DNA of 64,000 bases from Acidobacteriota bacterium (GCA_020349885.1 CP070701.1:972040-1036039); one strand, 5' to 3'; counted from the stretch's first letter, positions 26,279 to 35,192 are shown. Numbers and translations: made by a program. Notes: a model not told the origin generated them from the sequence alone.

Positions 26279-26907
26279 GTTATCGCGAACTTTCTCCCGT
26301 TGAACTGGACGCCCTGCGCGAGCTGAGTAACATCGGCGCGGGCCACGCCGCCACGGCCCTATCGCAGATGCTCGGCAGGGCCATTACGCTTGAGGTGCCC
26401 TCGGTTCGATCGCTTCCTTTCAAAGACGTGCCGGTTACGGTAGGCGGCGCGGAGGCGCTCGTCGTGGGCCTTTTCATGCGCATCTACGGCGACACGAAAG
26501 GGAACGTCCTGCTTGTGCTTCCCCAGGAAAGCTCAGCGGCCCTCATCGGCTCCCTCACCGGCAAGGCACCCGAGGAAAAGGTGTTCCGCGAGGAGCTTCG
26601 CCTTGAGACAATGCAGGAGTCGATCCTCAAGGAGATCGGGAACATTCTGGCAGGCGCGTTCCTGAGCACGCTGAGTCAGGCGCTCACAATTAATCTCGTG
26701 CCCTCGGTGCCGGGTCTTGCCTACGACATGGCGGGCGCCGTGCTCGACGCCCTCTTTATCGAGCTCGGACAAGTGGGCGACACGGCGCTCCTCGTCGAGA
26801 CCGAATTCCTCGAGATGTCGAAGGAGGTGCAGGGGCACTTTTTCCTCATTCCCGATCCCCAGTCGCTCGAGGTGATTCTGGGCGCCATGGCGAAGATGAA
26901 GTGGTAA
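26275..26907 (+). CDS. cheC: CheY-P phosphatase CheC
   Basis: A 210-residue CheC/CheX/FliY-family phosphatase that dephosphorylates CheY-P and is activated by CheD. Both signature helices are present: LDALRELSNIGAGHAATALSQ and ESILKEIGNILAGAFLSTLSQ, each with the paired Glu and Asn of the active site, so both sites look functional. It overlaps cheA and cheD at single-codon junctions. Confidence 0.93.
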   Translation: MSYRELSPVELDALRELSNIGAGHAATALSQMLGRAITLEVPSVRSLPFKDVPVTVGGAEALVVGLFMRIYGDTKGNVLLVLPQESSAALIGSLTGKAPEEKVFREELRLETMQESILKEIGNILAGAFLSTLSQALTINLVPSVPGLAYDMAGAVLDALFIELGQVGDTALLVETEFLEMSKEVQGHFFLIPDPQSLEVILGAMAKMKW

Positions 26908-27389
26908 TGGAGTCGATTACCGTCGAAATCGGCACGGTCGTCGTAACGGACGAGCCGACGCGCCTCGTCATGCAGGGGCTCGGCTCATGCCTTGGAATTT
27001 TTTTGTACGAGGACCGGAAAAAGATTGCGGCCGCCGCCCATGTGCTTCTCCCGTCGGGCCCGGAGAAAAAAATGAAAGAGCGCCCCGGAAAATACGTCGA
27101 AAGCGCCCTGCGCTACATGCTCGAGGAAATCGAGCGCCGGGGCGGCGAGCGGCGTCACGTGCGCGCCAAGATGGCCGGCGGGGCGCGCATGTTCCACTTC
27201 GACTCGCGCGAGGAACATATGACCATCGGCGAGCAAAACATCCACGCCGCCCATGAAGCCTTGGCGGCCCACAACATCGAACTGGTGGCTCACGATACGG
27301 GAGGCCGCCAGGGGCGCTCGCTGGTGGTGGATACGGCGAGCGGCAAGATTGGGGTGCACACGATTCGCGGCCCCGTCACTACGCTATAA
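26907..27389 (+). CDS. cheD: Chemoreceptor glutamine deamidase CheD
   Basis: A 160-residue deamidase that converts receptor glutamines to glutamate and partners CheC. Catalytic Cys28 (GLGSCLGIFLYE) and His45 (AAAHVLLPS) are present, as is the second-half KMAGGARMF and the GGRQGRSLVVDTASG C-terminus. The ATG shares bases with the cheC stop (TAATG). It ends the operon: no CheB methylesterase follows, so adaptation would rest on CheR, CheC and CheD unless cheB is elsewhere. Confidence 0.93.
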   Translation: MESITVEIGTVVVTDEPTRLVMQGLGSCLGIFLYEDRKKIAAAAHVLLPSGPEKKMKERPGKYVESALRYMLEEIERRGGERRHVRAKMAGGARMFHFDSREEHMTIGEQNIHAAHEALAAHNIELVAHDTGGRQGRSLVVDTASGKIGVHTIRGPVTTL

Positions 27390-27392
27390 GCA

Positions 27393-27423
27393 GGGGCCAG
27401 CCCCGACATCGTCGGGACAAGCC
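27393..27423. repeat. REP-like palindrome after cheD
   Basis: GGGGCCAGCCCCGAC, ATC, GTCGGGACAAGCC: a six-base perfect stem (CCCGAC / GTCGGG) with flanking symmetry. Related copies lie inside the mrp 5' end (5862-5888) and the holA 3' end (53229-53266). Confidence 0.5.
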
Positions 27424-27504
27424 GTTGGCAGTTGGTAGTTGGCGACTGGAAATTAGAAAAAATGGATTCCGCTCGCCAACGGCCAAAGGCTAACGACCAA
27501 CGGC
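27421..27504. repeat. Iterated-unit palindrome (GTTGGCAGTTGGTAGTTGG type)
   Basis: The left arm has GTTGGC-AGTTGGT-AGTTGGC-GACTGG units and the right arm CGCCAACGGCC-AAAGGCTAACGA-CCAACGGC. The outermost eight bases pair perfectly (GCCGTTGG / CCAACGGC) around an AT-rich centre. It lies between the convergent cheD and propeller-protein genes. Confidence 0.6.
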
Positions 27505-27507
27505 TTC

Positions 27508-30462
27508 TTACGGGCACGGTCCCGTGGCGGGCCAGCCGGGCCGGATGCTGCGCCCCGCTCCATCGCTGTCCGCGCCGCAGCTCGACTCCCCGCAGCCACT
27601 CGCCGCCGATACCACCACCCAGCGGTCACCGGGGTCCATCGCGTGGTTAATCCGCACCGTCGCGCCCAAATCCTCTACAGCCCCTCCCGACAGGCACGAG
27701 CGCGCGGGCGTGTCCCACGCGCCGATGGCGCCTTCGTAGACGACGTAGCCCGTTTCGTCCGTCACGTTCTCGACGATGACTTTATTCTCCGTCGGCGCGG
27801 GAATGACCAACGGCTCCGGCATGCCGGAAGAGGACGGCTCGTCGGGCAGCGCGCCGCATCCGCACACCGCCGGGCTGCAATCGAACATCATGCCCTTTAC
27901 GTCTACCTCATCTACCGCCCAGTGCATCTCCCAATTGGCGTTGTAATAATGCCAGTTCACCTCCAGGTCCGGCACGCCCGCCGCTTCCGCGGTGATGTCC
28001 AGAACCACCGTGCCCGACGCGGGCGCTTTGGTATACTTCGCTCTCGTAACCCAGGCGCCCCCCGTGTTCGCACTCCGCACCTTCACCTCGGCCACCTCGA
28101 AGTCCCAATCGACGAAATCGTGCTCGAACTGAAGCTCCACCGTCTTCGACGAGCTGCAGTCTATGGGCGGCGTGATGAGCTGCTCGTCCATGTCCATGGG
28201 GCCGGCGCAGTCGCTATTCACAATCATGTGCGTACCGGGAAGCGCGCCGAGGGAGCAGGGGTCCAGATCCGTCCACATGCACACCTCGTCACCGCAGAAC
28301 ATATTGGTTCCGCCGTTTATGACCGTCCACGTTCCCGGAAGGCCCGCTTCGAAGTTCTCTGAAAGGAGGGAAAGGGGCGTGCCGCTTCCCACTCGCACCT
28401 GAAACACTATGGGGTTTGAAAAAGGGCTCCCGCCACCGTCTTCGTAGGAAAGGGCCAGTGTGAAATCAATGGGCGTTCCGCAGGATACGCCCGAGCTCAC
28501 GACAAATTGAAACGGCGTGAGCGACGTTCCAGTGAGTCCCACGGAAATATCGGGAAACGAGGCGCTGTTTGCGGGTATCGCTATCCCCGGGGTTGCGGTG
28601 GAAAGCGCTCCACTTACCTTAGATGCGTTATTGACGCCGACATTCTGCACCGTGACGTCAAGAGTGATGGTTTCCCCGGGGTCCACGACGCTGTCTCCAT
28701 TTCCGCAGTCGGTGGACGAAAGCGAGTCGTATTCCAGGTACGGGGTGCTGGTGCACTGCATGTTAATCACTGCGGCGGAATCCGCGCCCCCCACGGAAGT
28801 ATCCGTCACCGTCACGGTGGGGTCCTCCACCGGCGTTACGTCGGTGATGGCGATGGCAGCCGCGGTGGGGGTTACATCGGCCGTCGTTTCAGCGACGAAC
28901 GTGCAGGAGGGGTCGGTATTCCCGTTTGAGTCCAGCTTCAGAATCCAACCGTCCTGCAGTCCCGCGCCGAACGAATAGACCCAGCCCGCCGACGCGAATC
29001 CACCGTCCGTGGCCTCACGCGGAGACCAGATTATATCCTCCGCTGCACCGCCGTGGGCCCTTTCCCATTGGATGCCGCCCGAGGCGTCCAGCTTCAAGGT
29101 CCAGAAATCCCTGCCCCCCGCGCCAAAGGACTGCGTGTCTCCTCCCGCGATAAAACCGCCGTCCGAAGTCTGTCGAATCCTCCAGCCGGCATCGTCGCTC
29201 AAATCGCCGTACCTATTCTCCCATTGGATTATATTGCCTGAATCGTTCAACTTTAAAATCCATAAATCGCTACCCCCTGCGCCGAAGGACTTCGTTTCCC
29301 CCGTGATGACAAAACCGTCGTCCGAGGTTTGCTGGGCGAAGTAGCCCCAGTCTTCGGAAAGGCCGCCGTAGGCTCTTTGCCACTCGATGTCTCCCGTGTC
29401 GTACAATTTGAGAATCCAGAAGTCATTATCGCCCTCCCCGAAGGACCACGTGTGCCCCCCCACGACATACCCGTCGTCCGAGGTTTGCTGGACGGACAGA
29501 GCATAGTCGGAATCCGTGTTGCCGTAGGTGTATTGCCATTCGATGCTTCCCGAGTCGTACAGCTTCAGGACCCAGGCGTCCGCGCCGCCCGCGCCGAAGG
29601 AATGGGTAACCCCGGCCATGACGAAGCCGTCGTCCGAGGTCTGTTGCACAAGCCATAAATAATCGTCCGAAGCGCCGCCATACGCCTTCTGCCACTCCGC
29701 GGCGCCAGAGGCGTCCAGCTTCAGAACCCAGAACTCGCTACCCCCCGCGCCAAAGGACTGCGTCTCTCCTCCCACGACAAAACCGCCGTCCGAGGTCTGC
29801 TGGACGGAATATCCAGCATCAAAGTCGGCGCCGCCGTAGGTTTTTTGCCATTCGATGTTTCCCGATGCGTCCAGTTTCAAAACCCAGCAATCGTCATCGC
29901 CTGTGCCGGAAGAGTTTGACCGCCCCGTCGCGATGAAACCGCCGTCCGAAGTTTGCTGCATGGAAAACACGGTGTCGTCTCTTGCCCCGCCGTAGGTGCG
30001 CATCCACGTAGCACATGGCGACGTATCCCCCGTAAGCGTCAAATCGTAATTGCGGTTGTCGCCGAAGGTCGCGTCGAACTGCCGCACCTTGATGTGATAC
30101 GTCCCGCCCGCCGGGGCCGTCCACATGATGGAGGCCGGTGCTCCCGGGGCGCCGCCGTAATTCGAATCAAGAAGCGACGCGCAGTCCGTGTCGTAAAGCT
30201 CTAAGGCAACGTCCGCAAGCGGGCCAATGGGAACTGCGTCAATCGTGTAAGAGCGCCCCGCGCAGGCGTTGAACTTCAGCCAGTCCTCGGCATCTTGACA
30301 GAAATTGTGAGATTGGGTGTCGCCGCCGTGGATGACCGTCTTCGAGGGAATGCACGCGTCGTCCTCCTCGTACGCGTCCGCCGTGCACTGTGCCGCAAGC
30401 GGGGGACCGAAAAAAGTCCACAGCGCTGCTGCCAGGAACACGAGGACACCCTTGCAATTCAT
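27508..30462 (-). CDS. Secreted protein with PPC domain and seven-bladed propeller
   Basis: A 984-residue exported protein with a signal peptide (about 1-23). Residues about 24-170 resemble a bacterial pre-peptidase C-terminal (PPC) domain. Then exactly seven copies of a unit of about 51 residues follow (about 170-545), each with QQTSDGGF, SFGAGG, DxWVLKLDASG and IEWQKxYGG. Seven blades predict a closed beta-propeller. Two further beta-sandwich-like domains follow: one with a VTVQNVGVNNAS repeat-type motif, then a cysteine-bearing one. No anchor is visible. Cysteine pairs suggest disulfides outside the cytoplasm. The role is unknown, perhaps adhesion or binding. The start has AAGGGA six bases upstream. 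Confidence 0.8.
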   Translation of the reverse strand: MNCKGVLVFLAAALWTFFGPPLAAQCTADAYEEDDACIPSKTVIHGGDTQSHNFCQDAEDWLKFNACAGRSYTIDAVPIGPLADVALELYDTDCASLLDSNYGGAPGAPASIMWTAPAGGTYHIKVRQFDATFGDNRNYDLTLTGDTSPCATWMRTYGGARDDTVFSMQQTSDGGFIATGRSNSSGTGDDDCWVLKLDASGNIEWQKTYGGADFDAGYSVQQTSDGGFVVGGETQSFGAGGSEFWVLKLDASGAAEWQKAYGGASDDYLWLVQQTSDDGFVMAGVTHSFGAGGADAWVLKLYDSGSIEWQYTYGNTDSDYALSVQQTSDDGYVVGGHTWSFGEGDNDFWILKLYDTGDIEWQRAYGGLSEDWGYFAQQTSDDGFVITGETKSFGAGGSDLWILKLNDSGNIIQWENRYGDLSDDAGWRIRQTSDGGFIAGGDTQSFGAGGRDFWTLKLDASGGIQWERAHGGAAEDIIWSPREATDGGFASAGWVYSFGAGLQDGWILKLDSNGNTDPSCTFVAETTADVTPTAAAIAITDVTPVEDPTVTVTDTSVGGADSAAVINMQCTSTPYLEYDSLSSTDCGNGDSVVDPGETITLDVTVQNVGVNNASKVSGALSTATPGIAIPANSASFPDISVGLTGTSLTPFQFVVSSGVSCGTPIDFTLALSYEDGGGSPFSNPIVFQVRVGSGTPLSLLSENFEAGLPGTWTVINGGTNMFCGDEVCMWTDLDPCSLGALPGTHMIVNSDCAGPMDMDEQLITPPIDCSSSKTVELQFEHDFVDWDFEVAEVKVRSANTGGAWVTRAKYTKAPASGTVVLDITAEAAGVPDLEVNWHYYNANWEMHWAVDEVDVKGMMFDCSPAVCGCGALPDEPSSSGMPEPLVIPAPTENKVIVENVTDETGYVVYEGAIGAWDTPARSCLSGGAVEDLGATVRINHAMDPGDRWVVVSAASGCGESSCGADSDGAGRSIRPGWPATGPCP

Positions 30463-30479
30463 GGTAAATCCCTTCTTAT

Positions 30480-30507
30480 AAGATACGCTCTCTCCTCTGG
30501 AAATCAA
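30480..30507 (-). promoter_or_regulatory. Candidate promoter of the propeller gene
   Basis: On the minus strand, TTGATT at 30507-30502, a 16-base spacer and TATCTT at 30485-30480. A CCACCG / CGGTGG hairpin at 30517-30533 separates it from the upstream methyltransferase gene, but lacks a good T-run. Confidence 0.4.
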
Positions 30508-30566
30508 ATACCCAAACCACCGAAAACCGGTGGCTTTGAAAAGCGGCGAATCCACTGTGGGGCGCC

Positions 30567-31913
30567 TCAAGAACCGCCGCTCCGCAGGTGCGCCACGGTC
30601 TCCACGTGGTAGGTCTGCGGGAACATGTCGATGGGCGTGAGGCTCGCGAGGCGGTAGCCGCCGTCCACGAGCGCGCGAAGGTCCCGCGCGAGCGTGGCGG
30701 GGTTGCAGGAGACGTAGGCGAGGTGCGGGGGCCGGAGCTTGAGGAGGCGTGCGCAGAGGCGGGGCGTGAGTCCAGCGCGCGGCGGATCGACCACGACGAC
30801 GTCCGAATCGGTGAGCGCGTCGAGGTGCTCGTCCACGTCACCCTCGAGGAACGCCGCGCCCGGGACGGCGTTCTCTTTCGCGCTCACCCGCGCGTCCTCG
30901 GTCGCCGCGGCGCTGCGCTCGATGCCGACGGCACGGCCGAAACGCTTCGCGAGGGGAAGCGTGAGAAACCCGGCGCCGCAATACACGTCCGCGGGCTGGT
31001 GCGCTGCCTCGGGGAGCCCGTCGAGCACCGTCTTCAGCAACGCCTCGGATTGCTCGCGGTTCGATTGCTCGAAACTCCCGTGCGTGAAACGAAACCGCAT
31101 GCCGGCCACTTCGTCCCAGTAGAAGTCGCGGCCCCGAAGCACGTTCTTTTGTTTTCCCGCGTCGTGGATGACGCCCACCACGGACGCGGGAAGCGCCTCG
31201 AGCCACGGCGCAAGGCCCTCCGCGGTGAGCTTCGCCGTCCGGTCGGTTCGCAGGACGACGAGGAACTCCCGCGTGGCGCCGCTTCCCCGCACGAACACTT
31301 CACGAACCGTTCCCTCGCCCTGCACGCTGCGGAGAAGAAGGGGGTAGTGGCTTCCGAGGATGACGAAAATCTCCTGCAAGAGCGGCTCCTGAATCAGGCA
31401 CCGCTCCACTGGGATGACGCGGTGGGAATTGAGAAAATGCATGCCGAAGACGCCGCGGTCCTGCGTGAAGCCGAACTTGTTGCGGTAGTCGAGTGTGCGC
31501 GGGGCGGGAACGGCGTCGCGCATGGGAAATTTTTGGAATTGACCGATGCGCACGAGAGTCTCCCGGAGCATTTCGACTTTCGCCCGGAGCTGCGCCTCGT
31601 AGGAGAGGTTCTGCCACTGGCAGCCGCCGCATCCTTCGAGGAAGTGGGGGCATGGCGGCTCGACGCGCTCGGGAGACTCGCGCAGGACGCGCACCGCGCG
31701 GCCGCGCGCGAAGCGGCGCTTCACTTGAAAAATTTCGACCTCGACCTCCTCGCCCGCAAGCGCCCGGTCCACGAAGACGACGCGGCCGTCCAGGCGGCCT
31801 ATGCCCGCGCCGCCCTCAACGAGCTTTTCAATCGTCAGGCGAACGCGCGCGCCCTCTTCGAGCACAGGCGCGGCGGACTTCTCAGGGGAAATATTCTCGG
31901 GTTCCGTGGTCAT
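30567..31913 (-). CDS. 23S rRNA (uracil-5-)-methyltransferase, RlmD/TrmA family
   Basis: A 448-residue class I RNA methyltransferase. The N-terminal TRAM domain spans about residues 20-80 (VRLTIEKLVEGGAGIGR). A [4Fe-4S] cluster motif PCPHFLEGCGGCQWQ with a later cysteine (ERCLIQ) matches RumA/RlmD. The SAM region DVYCGAGFLTLPLA follows, then the catalytic VSCNPATLARDL with its nucleophilic cysteine. This enzyme forms 5-methyluridine in 23S rRNA; whether it targets the RlmD or RlmC site cannot be told by eye. Confidence 0.9.
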   Translation of the reverse strand: MTTEPENISPEKSAAPVLEEGARVRLTIEKLVEGGAGIGRLDGRVVFVDRALAGEEVEVEIFQVKRRFARGRAVRVLRESPERVEPPCPHFLEGCGGCQWQNLSYEAQLRAKVEMLRETLVRIGQFQKFPMRDAVPAPRTLDYRNKFGFTQDRGVFGMHFLNSHRVIPVERCLIQEPLLQEIFVILGSHYPLLLRSVQGEGTVREVFVRGSGATREFLVVLRTDRTAKLTAEGLAPWLEALPASVVGVIHDAGKQKNVLRGRDFYWDEVAGMRFRFTHGSFEQSNREQSEALLKTVLDGLPEAAHQPADVYCGAGFLTLPLAKRFGRAVGIERSAAATEDARVSAKENAVPGAAFLEGDVDEHLDALTDSDVVVVDPPRAGLTPRLCARLLKLRPPHLAYVSCNPATLARDLRALVDGGYRLASLTPIDMFPQTYHVETVAHLRSGGS

Positions 31914-31978
31914 AAGAAAAAATTACGCTCCAGGTGAAATCATAGAGCGTGCCGAGCCGAATTTCCAGCGCCGGCGTG

Positions 31979-32008
31979 AAACAAAACGCCCGGCACGGCT
32001 GGCCGGGC
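31979..32008 (-). terminator. Rho-independent terminator after the ArsG-like gene
   Basis: On the minus strand, GCCCGGC, a seven-base loop and GCCGGGC form a perfect seven-base stem, followed by GTTTTGTTTC. Confidence 0.7.
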
Positions 32009-32023
32009 CGCCGCGTCGCTCCC

Positions 32024-32725
32024 TTACAGCGGGACGCGAAAAATGTACACGAGCGAAAAGTAAATCCCTATTCCAATAAACAACACGCCCGTAATCCGGC
32101 GGGCCCAGCGCTCAAACTGGACCAGACTATTAAAAGCCTTTCCGACCCTATGGACGCCGAACGCGAGCAGGAAAGCAAACACAGCCGCCGGAAGCGCCGT
32201 CCCCACTCCATAGAGGAAAGGCAGAACGATGACGGAGCCGAATTTCGCGGCTAGAGGGACGAGGCTTCCAAAAAACAGGGCCGCTGAAATCGGGCAAAAG
32301 GAAAGCGCGAACACCATTCCCAGCAAAGCCGCACCTCCCGTGCCCACACGCTCAAAGCGGCTCTGCAGCTTCGCCCCCATCCTCCCGCCCCACCCGCCTC
32401 CCAAATTCATCTGCAAGAGCTCGAGCAAATACATGCCCACGAGGATGAGAAGAGGCCCCAAGAGCTTGTTCATATGTTTTTGAAGCGCATGCGACACGGA
32501 GGGAACCGAGAGGACAGCCAACACCAAAAGCGCCGCCAGCATCACGTAAACGAAGGTTCTTCCCAGCGTATACAAACAACCGGCCACCAAAACGCGGCGG
32601 GGACTTTCGACCCGTCTTCCGATAAATGAAACCGCCGCCAGGTTCGTCGCAAGGGGGCACGGGCTGATTGACGTCAAAATGCCCAGCCAGAACGCCAGGG
32701 CCGCACCAAGAAAGAAATCGCCCAC
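32024..32725 (-). CDS. CcdA-like membrane protein, ArsG-type permease
   Basis: A 233-residue protein with six predicted helices, of the CcdA/DsbD transmembrane family. The two cysteine-proline motifs are present: SISPCPLATN near residue 20 and ALSFCPISAA near 142. Within this family, forms next to a thioredoxin-like protein and an ArsF-like protein are called ArsG, an efflux permease for aromatic arsenicals in the arsEFG system. Without functional data, plain thiol-disulfide electron transfer across the membrane is equally possible. GTG 32725 is chosen because it follows the ArsF stop by one base; a longer frame would overlap ArsF by 68 bases. Confidence 0.75.
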   Translation of the reverse strand: MGDFFLGAALAFWLGILTSISPCPLATNLAAVSFIGRRVESPRRVLVAGCLYTLGRTFVYVMLAALLVLAVLSVPSVSHALQKHMNKLLGPLLILVGMYLLELLQMNLGGGWGGRMGAKLQSRFERVGTGGAALLGMVFALSFCPISAALFFGSLVPLAAKFGSVIVLPFLYGVGTALPAAVFAFLLAFGVHRVGKAFNSLVQFERWARRITGVLFIGIGIYFSLVYIFRVPL

Positions 32726-32726
32726 T

Positions 32727-33524
32727 TTACAGTCCCAGGTAATCTGCCGTCTCTTTCTGGATATAGGCGACAAACGCCTCTTTGTCGCCAACAAGCTTCC
32801 ATACCTTATCCAGACTCTTCCATTTTTCCGTTTTCCCGTTCTTCACTTCCACAAGAACGACGGAGCGGGTTGCCAGCTCGAAATCCCGGACGAAGTGCTC
32901 GTTCTCGGGCTCCTCCACATTAAGCGCCCGCCACGTGAGCCTTCCGGTTTCGAGCTCCTGAGGGAATCCGGCTTTCAGGGACTCGTCCGCGTACGCTTCG
33001 ATGGTCAGGCAGGTCTTGCAGCGCCTGGTCCCGTGGAAATAGTAGGCAATCACCGTGGATGGAGTTTCGCTCGCGTCCGGCTTTTGGTCACTGCCCGCCT
33101 CCTTCGCCGCACCCTCCAGGGGAACGGCGGACTGAGAGGCCGGAGCAGTGATTGCGCTCTGGGGAGCTTCCGGCTCTTGGCCGCTGTCCGCCTCCGTCGC
33201 CGCACCCTCCTGGGAAACGGCGGACTGAGAAACCGGAGCGGTGGCCGTGCGCCGGGGAGCTTCCGGCTCTTGCCCGCTGCCCGCCTCCGCCGCTGCATCC
33301 TCCTCAGGAACGGCGGGCTGAGTGGCTGGAGCGGTGGCCGTGCGCTGGGGGGCTTCTGTCTCTTGACCACTGCCCGCCTCCGTCGCTGCATCCTCCTGGG
33401 GGACGGCGGGCTGTGAGACCGGAGCGGTGACCGCGCGCTGGCGAATTTCTGTGACTGCAAGGTATGCCACGCTTGCCCCTACGAAAAGTAAAAGGACGGC
33501 AGTGGCGATGGTTTTCGGGTTCAT
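32727..33524 (-). CDS. ArsF-like protein with tandem-repeat linker
   Basis: A 265-residue protein. A single N-terminal membrane helix (about 7-26) is followed by four tandem 31-residue repeats rich in Ala, Pro, Glu and Gln (about 31-154), then a thioredoxin-like domain of about 110 residues (VIAYYFHGTRRCKTCLTIEAY with a CKTC pair, ending ADYLGL). The C-terminal domain matches the ArsF-type nitroreductase-subunit family usually found beside ArsG. The repeats probably act as a flexible spacer that places the CxxC domain away from the membrane. The ATG at 33524 has GGAG ten bases upstream. Confidence 0.75.
   Translation of the reverse strand: MNPKTIATAVLLLFVGASVAYLAVTEIRQRAVTAPVSQPAVPQEDAATEAGSGQETEAPQRTATAPATQPAVPEEDAAAEAGSGQEPEAPRRTATAPVSQSAVSQEGAATEADSGQEPEAPQSAITAPASQSAVPLEGAAKEAGSDQKPDASETPSTVIAYYFHGTRRCKTCLTIEAYADESLKAGFPQELETGRLTWRALNVEEPENEHFVRDFELATRSVVLVEVKNGKTEKWKSLDKVWKLVGDKEAFVAYIQKETADYLGL
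33063..33434. repeat. Four tandem 93-base coding repeats
   Basis: Four consecutive 31-codon units encode variants of TAPVSQxAVPxEGAAxEAGSGQEPEAP. Units are similar at the DNA level and in frame, so copy number can change without breaking the gene. On both strands this gives long open frames that are shadows. Confidence 0.85.
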
Positions 33525-33582
33525 GTCATGCGATCTCCAGTGTGTTGTACGGCTTTCAATTCCGTATTCGGCCGCCAATCGG

Positions 33583-33816
33583 TCAACCGAGCATGGTCTT
33601 AATCTCATCCGGTGATGGGACTCTTCCCACGACCTTGACCTCGCCGTCCACCACAAGGGCCGGCGTTGTCATGACGCCGAATTTGAGTATGGCAATGATG
33701 TCGCTGACTTTGACAATTTCATACTCGATGCCGAGCGCTTTGGCGGCCTCTTCCGTGTTCTGAGCCAACTTTTTGCAGTTTGGGCAGCCCGGGCCCAAAA
33801 TCGTCAGTTTCTTCAT
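33583..33816 (-). CDS. Small thioredoxin-like protein (ArsE-type)
   Basis: A 77-residue thioredoxin-fold protein with the redox pair CPNC at residues 11-14 (ILGPGCPNCKKL) and the cis-proline segment VMTTPALVVDGEVKVVGRVPS. It belongs to the redox-active disulfide protein family seen beside UPF0718 permeases, called ArsE in the arsEFG system. AAAGGAG stands eight bases before the ATG. It lies between the permease and ArsF genes on one strand. Confidence 0.88.
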   Translation of the reverse strand: MKKLTILGPGCPNCKKLAQNTEEAAKALGIEYEIVKVSDIIAILKFGVMTTPALVVDGEVKVVGRVPSPDEIKTMLG

Positions 33817-33865
33817 GGGGCGTCTCCTTTCCTGTTAAATGTTTTTACAAGGCCGTGCCATGGTG

Positions 33866-35182
33866 TTATCCGAGGAAAGCGCCGAAGAGCTTTCCGCTTA
33901 CGGCGGCGACGATGACGATCGCCGCGCAAAAAACCGCCGTCTTTTTCCATCCCATCACTTTCGTAATGACCAGCAGGTTGGGAAGCGAGAGCGCCGGACC
34001 CGCCAAAAGCAACGCAATGACCGGCCCCGAGTGCATGCCCAGTTTCATGAGCGCCTGTGTGATGGGAATTTCCGTCAGCGTCGCAAAATACCAAAAGGCT
34101 CCGATGACGGAGGCCGCGAGGTTGGCGCCCCAGCCGTTGTCTCCCACAAAACCGGCGACGTAAGCGGGCGGGAGGAACGGCGTCACGAAACCGACGACGA
34201 ACACGCCGCCAAACAAAAGAGGAACCAGGATTTTTGTAAACTCCCATGTGTTTTGCATCCAGTCTCTAACCTCGTCCCGGGCAAACCACCGGTGAGCCAT
34301 GCCGAGCACCGCAAGGCCCATAAGCGCCGCCAAGTACCACTTAAGATGAAATATCCTGATCACCCACGCCTCTACTTCCTCCACCTCGGCGAGAGCTTGC
34401 TTCGGAACGGTGATGTGAGCTCCCGCCTCGTATCCTCCAAAGGGCTCCTCCAGCTGAAACACGATTTCGTCGCGCATCTCCTGCAGGACAACGGCGCGGA
34501 ACCGTGCGCCGTCGCTCTTGTGCACGATAACGTTGCCCGGGTTGTACCAGTCGCTAAAGACCAAAAAAGCCGTCATGGCGGAAAAGAAAAGGGCGGTTTT
34601 CCAGAGAGCGCGGCGCTTAGGAGCTTCGGGCGGCGCCGCTAGGATCTGTGAGGGAAGGCGTTCCTCCCTGCGGAACACCGCGGCCATGAACAGTCCGATG
34701 AGGAAAGCGAAGGCGACGGCGCCTACCGCCCTTCCCAGCCCGATTGAGAATCCCAAAATGCGCGCGGTAAGAAAGATGGCCAAGACGTTTATGGCGGGGC
34801 CCGAGTAAAGGAAGGCGCATGCCGGACCGAGTCCCGCTCCCAGGCGATAAATCCCCGCAAAAACCGGCAAAACGCTGCACGAACAGACCGCCAAAACCGC
34901 CCCGGAAACCGATGCAACGGAATAGGCGAGCACCTTGTTCGATGTCGGCCCCAAATAACGCATCACCGACTCTTTCGACAGGAACGTGACAACCGCTCCC
35001 GCGATGAAGAGTGCCGGCACGACGCAAGTAAGCGTGTGATTGCGCACATACCACTGAAGGAGCTTGAACGCCTCGATGATGGCGCCCGTGACCTTCGGGG
35101 TTGAAAGGGGCATGAAGTAAGCGGCGAGAAACACGCCGAGGAAAGCGCCCAGGATTTTCAGCTCTCTGTTCATGCTCTCCAT
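33866..35182 (-). CDS. UPF0718/ArsP-type permease
   Basis: A 438-residue inner-membrane permease with about eight to ten helices in two halves. The conserved CSCSVLPVFAGIYRLGAGLGPACAFLYSGPAINVLA block (quoted in part: CSCSVLPVFAGIY, YSGPAINVLA) marks the UPF0718 family; the second half carries FVVGFVTPFLPP and GPALSLPNLLVI. Family members include ArsP, which exports trivalent organoarsenicals. A central non-membrane loop of about 70 residues holds a small beta domain. It is the second gene of the ArsR-led operon, ten bases after the regulator. Confidence 0.85.
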   Translation of the reverse strand: MESMNRELKILGAFLGVFLAAYFMPLSTPKVTGAIIEAFKLLQWYVRNHTLTCVVPALFIAGAVVTFLSKESVMRYLGPTSNKVLAYSVASVSGAVLAVCSCSVLPVFAGIYRLGAGLGPACAFLYSGPAINVLAIFLTARILGFSIGLGRAVGAVAFAFLIGLFMAAVFRREERLPSQILAAPPEAPKRRALWKTALFFSAMTAFLVFSDWYNPGNVIVHKSDGARFRAVVLQEMRDEIVFQLEEPFGGYEAGAHITVPKQALAEVEEVEAWVIRIFHLKWYLAALMGLAVLGMAHRWFARDEVRDWMQNTWEFTKILVPLLFGGVFVVGFVTPFLPPAYVAGFVGDNGWGANLAASVIGAFWYFATLTEIPITQALMKLGMHSGPVIALLLAGPALSLPNLLVITKVMGWKKTAVFCAAIVIVAAVSGKLFGAFLG

Positions 35183-35192
35183 CTACCCTGCG

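Noticed and set aside
33063-33434. Regular repeats that could suggest a CRISPR array
   Set aside because: The repeats are contiguous, in frame and protein-coding, without spacers. No cas genes are in the window.
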